A DNA stretch of 64,000 bases, taken from Moesziomyces globuligerus (Eukaryota > Basidiomycota > Ustilaginomycetes > Ustilaginales > Ustilaginaceae). Under the pieces are notes generated by a model. That model was given only the letters and a program-made list of their open reading frames with translations. It ran no database searches and had not been told where the DNA came from. The DNA lies in contig JARVLF010000002.1 in assembly GCA_030849465.1 (NCBI GenBank), forward strand, positions 496,001 to 560,000, in the 5' to 3' direction. Position numbers and translations under genes: made by a program. Positions within the stretch are counted from its first letter, which is position 1. Every line of letters begins with the position of its first letter. Shown here one piece after another: positions 38,730 to 48,400 of this stretch.

Positions 38730-39802
38730 TGCTTCGACCAACCACCGTCGAGTGGCGTGGCGCTGGCAGCCGAGGCCAAGGGACGGTCTGCGGCGTTCCC
38801 GTGCAATATCCACTGCGACCGAAGCCACTCTGGCAGACTTTGAGAGAGCGGCAGAGCAGGGGTTGCGAAAAGATAGCTCGCGATTGACAGGGTCCGGCAA
38901 GGCGTGGCAGCAGGCACACACGACATCACGCTGATTCACGATGCATGGCTGCTCGACCTGTCAAGCGCGTTATAGTGGCAGCGCAGTCGATGCGAGCTGC
39001 GACTGAAGCCGACGAGCCAGTCCTGCGGCCCTGTTTGTCCGTGCACATCCTTTGGTGCGAAAGGAGACAAGAAAGAGTTGATGACTGCAAATGCTTCCGC
39101 AGTCCAAGAGTGATTCATCCCGCACGTCATGGCGAAGCGTGGCGCACGCGCGCACACTCAGCCAGAACGTGGAGCTGGTCCTGGCGTCTTTACGGCCGAC
39201 GTCGAATAACGCGAGAAACCAGCTGAATCACTCTGACGGCTCCACTCGCACGATTGTGGAAGACTCAAAGTGTGAGACCGGCGTAGTACACAAAGATCTG
39301 GTCAACCCTGTTGACCTTCGCGATTTGCAGCTCTGATGTGGAGGCGGGGGGAGCATTGAATTAGCGCATCGATTCGACATATCTCCGAGGGAGGGGTGGA
39401 GGATGATGACACTTCCTCTCGCCTCCCGCCAGCGTTTGCGCCCAGGCTTCTAGGATTACGCCGGTCCCAGGATGAATACCCCTGGCAGTCGTCCATGGAC
39501 TTGCTTCAGACGAGGAAGCTGTTGAAGGGCCGCGTTGCCGGACGCGCAACGACCCCCAGGCGGCTCTTCGCATGAAATTTGGAGGCGGTGACGATCGGCG
39601 TTTTGGTTTGCTCCCACGGGAATGTCGCACGACACCGTGGAGGACGATGGCCATTCTCCTTTCTTGCTGGTAGGTCCATGTTCCAGTTCGGAAATGGCTC
39701 CGTGCGCGCACACCTTGCGGGCTTTAGCGCCCATCTCCGCCGGCCACTCCGAGCATCGAGAGATCCTTAGCGACTGGCGGTGCGCCGCCACGGCCGCACC
39801 TT

Positions 39803-39809
39803 TATATAT
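39803..39809 (+). promoter_or_regulatory. TATA box of the second ADH gene
   Basis: TATATAT about 95 bp upstream of the ATG at 39902, in the context CTTTATATATTTG. Confidence 0.55.
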
Positions 39810-39901
39810 TTGAACTCCTTGCCATCATCTGCGTTGCAAATCTTTCATCTATTCCTACCATCCCGCCCATCCTTCACGCGCTTTGCTGCTACCAATCAGT
39901 C

Positions 39902-40918
39902 ATGCCGTCTCTGCCCAAGACCTACAAGGCCGCCGTCTTCGAAACGGCCGGCCAACCGCTTGTCCTCAAGGACGTCGAGCTCAAGCATCCCGAAGAGGGT
40001 CAGATCCTCGTCAAAGTCGAAGCCTGTGGCGTATGCCATTCGGACGCCCTGGTTCAGTCTGGAAATTTCGGCCCTCTTCCTCGCATCCCTGGTCACGAAA
40101 TCGTTGGCAAGGTCGTCGAGGTCGGTCCTCACGTAACGAAGTGGAAGGAAGGCGACCGAGTCGGCGGCGCCTGGCACGGTGGCCACGATGGCACTTGTCG
40201 CCAGTGTAACCAGGGTCTCTTCCAAATGTGCGACAACGAGCAGATCAACGGCGTGACCCGTGATGGTGGGTACGCCGAGTACTGTCTTCTTCGCTCCGAG
40301 GCAGCCGTGAGACTGCCCGCCGAAGGTAACGCCGTCGAAATGGCTCCCATCATGTGCGCTGGCGTGACGGTTCACAATGGTATCCGCAAGATGAACATCA
40401 CGCCAGGAGAGCTCGTTGCTATTCAAGGCCTTGGAGGCCTGGGCCACCTCGCCGTTCAGTACGCCCGCAAGATGGGCTATCGCACCGTCGCGCTCTCCCG
40501 AGGGACTGACAAGAAGGACTTTGCGATGAAGCTTGGTGCGACGGAGTACATCGACACGAGCAAGGAGGATCCTGCCGAAGCATTGCAGAAGCTAGGCGGC
40601 GCTGCCTTGATCGTCGCTACAGCTCCAAACCCAGAGCACATCTCTCCGCTCGTTGGAGGATGCAAGGCACTCGGCAAGCTTCTCATTCTCGCACCTGTCG
40701 GGGACGTGCCCGTCAATACTTTTGCCATGATCACCAAGGGTGTCTCGGTGCATGGATGGCCTTCTGGCCATGCCCTCGATGCTGAGGACGCGGTCGAGTT
40801 TGGCGAGCGCTTTGACATCAAGTGCATGTGCGAGACGTTCCCGCTCTCCAAGGTCAACGAGGCATTCGACCATATGATGGCTAACAAAGCTCGTTTCCGT
40901 GCCGTTCTGACTATGTAA
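39902..40918 (+). CDS. Zinc-type alcohol dehydrogenase, second MDR subfamily
   Basis: A 338-residue medium-chain dehydrogenase of the bacterial/fungal AdhA-like group. Catalytic-zinc residues are present (GVCHSD, PGHEIVG, PIMCAGVTVHNG) and the Rossmann motif is GLGGLGHLA. An SR after the following strand (ALSRGTDKKDF) hints at NADP preference, which is inference. The structural-zinc loop reads HDGTCRQCNQGLFQMC, so the first of the four usual cysteines is replaced by Asp, a variant I associate with this subfamily. It could act on aldehydes or aromatic/branched alcohols; substrate not readable. Start ATG at 39902, single exon, TATA box about 95 bp upstream, divergent from the ADH1-type gene. 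Confidence 0.9.
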   Translation: MPSLPKTYKAAVFETAGQPLVLKDVELKHPEEGQILVKVEACGVCHSDALVQSGNFGPLPRIPGHEIVGKVVEVGPHVTKWKEGDRVGGAWHGGHDGTCRQCNQGLFQMCDNEQINGVTRDGGYAEYCLLRSEAAVRLPAEGNAVEMAPIMCAGVTVHNGIRKMNITPGELVAIQGLGGLGHLAVQYARKMGYRTVALSRGTDKKDFAMKLGATEYIDTSKEDPAEALQKLGGAALIVATAPNPEHISPLVGGCKALGKLLILAPVGDVPVNTFAMITKGVSVHGWPSGHALDAEDAVEFGERFDIKCMCETFPLSKVNEAFDHMMANKARFRAVLTM

Positions 40919-41604
40919 GGAGATCGCACCAGTCGATAATGGCACGCTCATGTCCTGCAAAGCACTTCCTTCTGTACATTTGCACAACCTCGGCAACAAA
41001 TGACAAGTTCGAAAAAGCAGGCGTTGTACTCCCCCGTTTCATGTAACATTCCCCGTCCCGGAACGCAACCTCCTTGCAAGGGCTTCACCACAGCATCATG
41101 CTGGCGGCACGGGAATTTGGGGACACTCCCCTCCGCCAAGCCCTGGAATGCCAGCGAGCGGACGAAACTTGATCATCAGCACGCCGAACCTTACAAGCGA
41201 TGAGAGAACCGAGCGAGCTTTTGGCAGATGGCGGACGGCCCAACTGAGAACCTCGCAGGGAATACAAGTCTTCTGCTCCAGGAATCAGACGTTGCAAGGA
41301 CGACCCTCCTCCGCAAGCTCAAGGCATTTCGTCCCTGTAACCGGGCGATTATCTCGTTGCCGGGACAAACACGCTGGGAACCTCCCCAACAAGGTTGGCG
41401 CACGCATCACAACAATCGAAGCAGGCAAGCAAGCAAGTCATTGGACGTTGCAAAGATATGCCATTGTGGGTAAGGAGACAAAAGGCATGGTCGGGGATAT
41501 ATGATGGACTATAAGTACAATTCGTGATCGTAAAAGGACGTGGCATAACGTCACGCATTCTGTAATTCGAGGCGGATGGATGAGAAAGTGCGTGTTGCCG
41601 GAGC
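40919..41604. other. Intergenic region between convergent ADH and transporter genes
   Basis: About 690 bp; 3' flanks of both genes. Nothing else identified. Confidence 0.6.
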
Positions 41605-43311
41605 TCAAGCGCTGGTCTCGGGTCGGGTGGCCTCCTTCTGCGCCTTCCAGAGGGCGATCTTTTCTTTGCGGACCTTGAGACTCTTCTTGACATTGAAGCC
41701 GCCGTCGAGAGTGGTGCGCACCTCCTCAAGCGAGAGCAATGCGGTCTCGGGGTAGAGGAAGTAGATGAGCACGAGGAAGACACTGGTAAGACCGGCGAAG
41801 AAGCCGAACGCGCCCGAGGGCGTAATGGCATCCATGAGGCTTAGGAAGGTGGACGAGACAACGAGGTTGCCGCTCCAGTTGGCCGCGGTGGAGATCGAGG
41901 TGCCAACCATGCGCGTTTCCGTCGAGAAGAATTCGCCCTGCTGCCAGGGTACATTGCCGAGGCCGGTTGCGTACGAAGCGACGTAGAAGACCATGAAGAC
42001 GAGCATGGCTGAGGTGAGCGAGCTGGGATACGGGTAGCCCTCGGTGAGTCGCTGGTTGGTGGGCTCGAGCATCTTGTGGAAGATCCCGGCGGTGCAGACG
42101 AGGAAAATGACGACGCAAGGCATAGTGGCGAGCAGGAATCGACGTCGGCCGACGCGGTCGATGTACTTGAGGGGGATGAAGGTAAAGATGAAGTTGGCAC
42201 CGCTGATGACGAGACCGGTGGCGGTGGGGTTCTCAAGGCCAGCGCTCTTGAAGATTGAGGAACTGAAGTACATTAGCGCGTTGAAGCCACAAAGCTGCTG
42301 AGCGACGAGCGTCATGGAGGTGAGGAAGACAGCTCGTCGAGTCGGAAGGTCGGTCCAGACCTTGGCAATGCGGCCAGAGAGGGGGGTGTTTTCGATCTGA
42401 ATGTGTTTTTTCAAGACACCGACCTTTGCATCGATCTGCTCCGGGGTGGCAAGTGGATAGATGCGAGCGAGGGCGCGCGTGGCTTCGTCGTCTCTGCTCT
42501 GCTTGACGAGGTATCGAGGCGACTCGGACATGAAGAAATGGATGCCGAAGATCTGGACGATGGGAGGGAAAGCACCAAGAGCGATGATCCAACGCCATCC
42601 TGAAGAGACGTTGTTGAAGCCGGCGCCGATGGCGTAAGCGATGACCTGGCCACCGGTGACCGCGATGGAGTTGAGGCAGGTGAGGCGACCACGGGCGCGT
42701 GCGGGAGCGAGTTCCTGGATGTAGACGGGGACGATCTGAGCAGCGGCACCTACGCCGAAACCCATGATGAATCGGCCGGGGATGACCGTCCACTTGGCAT
42801 GTGCGGCAGCCTGAACGACAGCACCGACGATGAAGAGGATGTCGCAGATGACGAGGGTCCACTTTCGACCGATCTTGTCGGCGACGACACCTGCGCCAAG
42901 TGCCGAGATGATGGCACCGACGGTGAGGGCAGAGGTGATGAGCTCCTTGTCGCCGTTGGTGAGAGGCTGGTTGTCCAAGTCGTTGCCGACCTGGACGAGG
43001 ACGGAAGAGATGGCGCCGGTATCGTAGCCGAAGAGGAGACCGCCGATGGTGGCGAAGAAGGTGAGGCCCCAGAGGTAGAGGCTGTTGCTCTCGCCTTGGC
43101 CTGCGGCCTCGATGGCGGCTTCGTCCAGGACACGGTTGAGTTCGGCGGCATCGATGACGCCATCCGTAGAGACTACGGAACGGGTGGCGACATGGAGCTG
43201 AGGGAGTGTGCTGGGGTCGTACTTGTCCTCGGCGGAGAGCTTCTGGTCGTCGGAATCGAGGGAGCGTGGCTTCTCCTCGGTGGGGGTGATGGCGGAGCCG
43301 GGATCACTCAT
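41605..43311 (-). CDS. MFS sugar transporter, myo-inositol (Itr1)-like
   Basis: Proton-coupled major-facilitator transporter of the plasma membrane, 568 residues from the ATG at 43311, with 12 predicted spans. It has a cytosolic N-terminus of about 85 residues, then GGLLFGYDTGAIS in TM1, ADKIGRKW between TM2 and TM3, PVYIQELAPARARGRL after TM4, SPRYLVKQ before the central loop, and DRVGRRRFLL between TM8 and TM9. The GNVPWQQGEFF phrase in TM10 is typical of inositol carriers such as Itr1/Itr2, where hexose carriers have a different motif; the substrate assignment is therefore a reasoned guess. The C-terminal PETALLSLEEV motif follows TM12. The frame runs on upstream to 43551 but reads as leader. 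A TATAAT element lies about 145 bp upstream. Confidence 0.88.
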   Translation of the reverse strand: MSDPGSAITPTEEKPRSLDSDDQKLSAEDKYDPSTLPQLHVATRSVVSTDGVIDAAELNRVLDEAAIEAAGQGESNSLYLWGLTFFATIGGLLFGYDTGAISSVLVQVGNDLDNQPLTNGDKELITSALTVGAIISALGAGVVADKIGRKWTLVICDILFIVGAVVQAAAHAKWTVIPGRFIMGFGVGAAAQIVPVYIQELAPARARGRLTCLNSIAVTGGQVIAYAIGAGFNNVSSGWRWIIALGAFPPIVQIFGIHFFMSESPRYLVKQSRDDEATRALARIYPLATPEQIDAKVGVLKKHIQIENTPLSGRIAKVWTDLPTRRAVFLTSMTLVAQQLCGFNALMYFSSSIFKSAGLENPTATGLVISGANFIFTFIPLKYIDRVGRRRFLLATMPCVVIFLVCTAGIFHKMLEPTNQRLTEGYPYPSSLTSAMLVFMVFYVASYATGLGNVPWQQGEFFSTETRMVGTSISTAANWSGNLVVSSTFLSLMDAITPSGAFGFFAGLTSVFLVLIYFLYPETALLSLEEVRTTLDGGFNVKKSLKVRKEKIALWKAQKEATRPETSA

Positions 43312-45447
43312 GACGCCAACACTCGCGATATTGGATGGGGAGACAGGAGATGGAGAGGTAGGGATGCCAAGGATGGATAGGAGGCGATGGAAGGGGGGAG
43401 GGAGGAAGGAGGATGTGGTGTGGAAAAGTCGGGAAAGGGGAAAACAGCGGCGGATTATAAGGACGTTGTGAGGAGAATCGAGGTTACAGTCGGGGGAACT
43501 TTCGCGTGCAGTTGGAGCTGCGCGTGATGTGCAGGTTGCCAGGCACGGCATGAAGATGCATTAGGGTTCACGTTGCTCCCACGAGACGATTGCAGTGGGG
43601 GCCAGGGAGGCCGCAGCAGAATGCACTCAGAGCACACACAGCGTGGGAATGGGATGAATTGGAGCGGGGCGACGGACCGGTGACGATGAGAATGGCGGGG
43701 TCGGATGAGCTTGCCATGAGATGAGGTTGGGGCACCTGTACACGAAGGCAAGTGGGGAAGGGGGTGGTACGAGGCAGCTTGCGGGAGGAGCGGAGCGGAA
43801 GGCAGGCGGAGCGACTCGCTAAGGATGTGCCTCGGCAAGAGCGTCGTTTGCAGCATCTCTGTTCCGCGCTTGGCAGCTCTCGGCGACGAGAAGCATGAAA
43901 GCTGACCCACTTCCCCGCGCTGTGCTCGCCACAGGACCGCACGCATCAACGCATGCCGTGCGCATTTCCACAGCACATGTCCCACGCTTGGCTCTCAACC
44001 TGTGGCGTGAACAACAAGCCCGCCTGGTCGAGATGGCGGCTGGTGTGAGATGCTCAACAGCGAGTCGTCAATGTGACACTGCCGTAATTGACCGATCGGA
44101 AAGTTTTGGCGGCTCGTCTGGATTTGGATTTCCATTCGACGCGAATGGCTGAGGAGAAGCCTCGTTCGCCAGCCAAAAAGGCGCAAAGATTACCGAAAAG
44201 AAGGGCGGCAGGAGCATTCTCGGCGCAATTCGCGAGGCGAGCTTGGAAAATTCAGGCTCAGCTCGTCGTTCGACTACAGTACTGTAGCACGATCCTGCGC
44301 CCGAAGCTCGACATCATCTCGCTCATTTCGGGACGTCAACCCTGCACGGAGCTTGTGGGGAAGCGTCCCGACTGCATTTGGCTGAGGCTCGGCGCGAGCA
44401 CCAAGCTGGCACCACGCTGGCACCAAGCCGGTGGGACACGCGAGCGGATGTCAAAGAGCACGGTCCGGAGAGGGTGACACTTGGCGGCGTCCAATGCCCA
44501 AGTTCGGGGCTTTGCGGCTGCATCTCTGGCCGAACTCGGATGCTCGACGGCGATCCTCGCGACAGACCAATCAGCCGCCTCGCCCCCTCTTGTCCACGCC
44601 TAAAAGGCTCGTACGCTGAACTAGCAACAAATTTTTCGCCCAGGTCCACTTTTCAAATCTCGCACGAGAGCTTCTGTGGCCTCTCGACTTTTCAATCGAC
44701 TCGAGGGGCGGAGGCAGTGGACAATGGGGATGGAACTCGTGATCTGGCCAAGGGGCGGACCATACCACCGGCCACTTTTGTTGGCCGGATTCGCAACCCC
44801 ACAATCCGGCTCGGCACAACGGTACAGCTCAGGGTTCTTCGCACCCGCGTGCGGGGGAGCAATGCATCTCACCCCACGTCAGGATGGGCCTGCCAAGCAG
44901 CCAGTGCGGGGAAGAGGTGCCACGGCGGTTTGACTTGGCTGATGCTGCGAGAGAGCGGCGACGACGACGACCTTCGGCGCTAGCGTCTCGACCTTTCTTG
45001 CCGACCGGTGCTGGCGCGGCTACCTGTCAAGGTTGACAGATGCGTGGATCTGATTTGTTAGATGTCGATAGCCTCACAGCTTGAGACCTTTGCACGTGGC
45101 ATCTATTCACATTGCCAGATTTGGCGATCAAGATAATCGGGCCTGGACCGAAGGAAGGTCGCGGGTCTAACAGCCCTGTCGCGCTTCATTTCGCCCCCGC
45201 AGGCTAGCCCAGCGGCGAATGGGGCTGCAGGATTGCTGGCCGTTGCACGGGAGGCTCGCGGCGGCAGAGGCTCAGTCTGCATGCCAGTGAAACATCATGC
45301 CACATCAAAGCAGTCCGCTGATCCCGCGGGCTGCAGCGGGCTAAGCGCCGCTTGCCCGCTAGCTTACGCCGACTTTGTCGACTTTGTCGTGTTTCGCTGA
45401 GCTTGGCATAGCATAGCATGGCATAGCATAGCATAGCATGGCACAGC
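43312..45447. other. Divergent intergenic region between the transporter and RhoGEF genes
   Basis: About 2.1 kb without a supported gene; it has a TATAAT element near 43454-43459 for the transporter. An open frame of 201 codons at 44378-44983 lacks domain features and was not called. The right end carries a GCATA/GCATG pentamer repeat next to the possible RhoGEF start. Confidence 0.6.
43454..43459 (-). promoter_or_regulatory. TATA-like element of the transporter gene
   Basis: TATAAT on the minus strand, about 145 bp upstream of the ATG at 43311. Confidence 0.4.
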
Positions 45448-45475
45448 ATGGCCTGGCATGACCTGGCCTGGCATT
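45399..45475. repeat. Pentanucleotide repeat (GCATA/GCATG) over the possible RhoGEF start
   Basis: Imperfect 5-bp repeat, about 45399-45455, degrading into GGCCTGGCATGACCT-like copies. It supplies the ATG at 45448. Confidence 0.85.
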
Positions 45476-48400
45476 GTATGCAGACCTGCACTCGACGGCA
45501 TTCGCCAATCTGTAGATCTGACAGTGGTGCGGATTTTCCATACGCATTGTTTCGCGCTCGGTCCAGTCACTCAGTCTTTCGGCCTTTCAGCGCGCTCTTC
45601 CCCCTGGCAGCAGCCCGGCAGCAGCCCGGCCGTTCCGCCGCATTCACTTTGCTCCTTCACACACCATCCTCTTCCCGTCCTGATCATCTCGTTGGCATTC
45701 TCCACGCCTCGACCGCATCCATCGATGCCCAATCCCGCTACTTTGTCCATGCGCAGCTTCTGATTGCCCATCTTCCCATCTCAACTCCAGCCACTCGCGC
45801 ACTTCTGCTCCATCGTCCGTGGCCGGGCCACATCGTCACGCTGTCGTCGCCTCGCTCCATACCCACCTCCTCGCGCCCTCAGCACCTCGAAGCATCTCCA
45901 CGCGCCCAGCGCAGCCTCTCTCCGTCCAGCGTCGCCAAATCACCCTCGGCTAGGAGACCTTCGTACGGCAGCCAGCTCCTCGCCGTCCCGGGCCGCGCGC
46001 CCAGCGATGCCGACGCCGACCACGGCTTCGGCCTCTCGCCCTCCGCTGCATCGCCCGACAGCTCGCGCCATCGTCGTGGCTCACGCTCTTCCATCCTAGC
46101 ATCTGCTTCCGAAGCGACCGGTGTCGCTTCCGATCGCGAGTCCATTCGCTCCTCCGCTAGCAGCTCTCGCGCAGCCCCATCTTCTTCCGCCCGCAGATCC
46201 AAATCCACGCGCCCAGATGACCGCGAACGCAACGCGTCCCCCGTCTCCTTCTACTCCTCATTCGAGGCTCCTCTGAGCTCGCCTCGCACCTCTCGCCAGG
46301 GTAGCCTCCAGGTCGAGTCCACACTGTCTCCACTCACACCGGCCTCACCGCCCGCAGCCGATGGTATCGCCCACATGCTTTCATCACCGCGTGCTCCCAG
46401 CAGCTCACATAGAGCACCAAAACCATCTCCTAGCTCTCCACATCCAACAAGAGCCGCTTCGGATCGTATCGCCTCCGACAAACGGTCCGATCCAGCTGGC
46501 GCAACACCCGCAACTCTTCAGCGCGCAACATCTGCTCACCACCCATCATCCGCAAACGGCGCCAGCTCCGAAACCTCGATGCCCTCGCTCTCAGCCTACT
46601 CGTGGCAGTCCGAAAGGCTTCCCATCATTCAACCTCCCCCGAACACACGGCCCTCCAATCAGCTTCGCTTAGCCTCCAACGAGGAACCAAAGACCAGGTC
46701 CATCTCCAGCTCCAGGTCAGCCAGTAACTTCGCGCACATCGACACTTCCTTGGCCCGACCGAGGTCAAAAAGTAGTGCAACTTCCTCCCCGGCCGTCGGT
46801 GTGCCGTCGACAGACGACAACGCGACTGCCGCGCCTGTTGGGCCTCCCACCTCGACTCTCAACGCAAAGATCCTTCCCAATGCGACTACAAAGCTCAGCT
46901 TACGATCTCGCATCTTCGGTCTCAAAGCTGGCCAGAGCGCTCCTCGTTCCTCCTCCCCGGCGGACTCGGGTAACGACACTCCATCGCCCCGATCCGCGCA
47001 TTTCACGCCATCCATTCACTCTGAAGGCTCCCACAGCGATTCTACTCCCCTCGACCAATGCGACAGCCACTCCATCGATCGTGACCTCCCATCACCCAGC
47101 TACTCACATTCCGCCCTTGGTCGCAGTCGTGATGCCGACGACGAGATGGGCGACGCCTTCAGCGCCGATTCACGATCCACTGCTCACGCCGCCCGAAAGT
47201 CGAGCGGCGCTACCGGCTTCCTCCGCAAAACCATCCGTTTCAAGGACAAATCTGCCTTTCTGAAGGCTCGTCCTTCTGTTTCTTCCTTGACTTCCGACTC
47301 CGCCGCATCGGCGTCCAACTCCGTGCCGCCTTCCACCGCCGACCCGCTCAGCAGCTCAGACGCTGAGGACGTCGCAAGAAAAGCACCGTCCTATAAACAG
47401 GTCAGCGGCCGCAGAGGCATGCAGTATCACGAATCGGCCCCAGATCGAGCTCATCCAGTCGCGACTCTTGCCTCTCCGCACCAGGACCGAACGCGCCTGC
47501 ACGTCAAGCAAGAGCACGAATCAGTCTCACTTTTGCCTGCCGTCACCGAACGCGACCTGGAAGCATCTGCGGAGGTACAGCGCCCTCTTACCCATGTCCC
47601 TGCGAGCCGTTCATCGGCACGATCTGAGAGCAGCTCCACACCGACGCATATCCGACCAAATCTCGCCTTTGCCCAGGGCACTGGTGTTGGCGGTTCGACC
47701 GTCAGCGCACAAGAAGGCACCGAGGCTCAGACCCGCATGCCAAGAAGCAGCAGCCTTCACGTTACTCCAGGGCGCGGCCATCTTGACGCTCTTCTGCCCT
47801 CTCCGATCGCGGTGGATCGCTCAGTATCCTCACCTCAGATCATGCCAGGTGCACCCGAGTCGCCACGTCGCCGGCCTCGGTCAGGATCTGCCAATCTCTA
47901 CGCGCCACACATCCAGCCTAGGACAACGAGCTCACCCATTCAAGGCTCCACGCGCCGACCAGTGACAGCCCAGGGCACTCCTCCAGCTCAATCACCACAG
48001 ATAATGTCCTCAATCTCAACGCCTCGCTCGACGCAGCGCCCCAGCCGGCCAAAGACGGCCGACAGCGGTCATGGATACTCAAGCTCCCTCTCCAGTCTCA
48101 GAGACATCCTCGTGGTGGCCAACGCTATTTCTGAAGAGGGCGCCATCTACAACTCGCCAGACAAGAACGCTCCAAGCCCGAGTACCAAGGCCGCCATCGC
48201 CTCTTCACCCGTCGACGCAAAGAGGCCTGGCTTACCGCCCAAGAATCCGCTCCGTAAACAGAGACCGTCTGCGGCCAGTGCTGCGGATACGCCCTCGGTT
48301 TCGGGCGACTCACCCGCCTCCGCCCACACCAGCGGCGTTTTCCCGGGCCCAACAATGCTGACAGCGCAGGAAGCTCCCAACGGAACAACTGCACGTCTTC

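Larger units (their letters stand above)
38601..39901. promoter_or_regulatory. Shared divergent promoter region of the two ADH genes
   Basis: 1.3 kb between two alcohol dehydrogenase genes transcribed away from each other. Each has a TATA-like element at a sensible distance (38722-38729 on the minus strand, 39803-39809 on the plus strand). No gene is supported between them. Confidence 0.6.

Noticed and set aside
44378..44983. 201-codon plus-strand frame between transporter and RhoGEF
   Set aside because: No motif, mixed codon third positions, and no promoter-like context; probably chance in GC-rich DNA.
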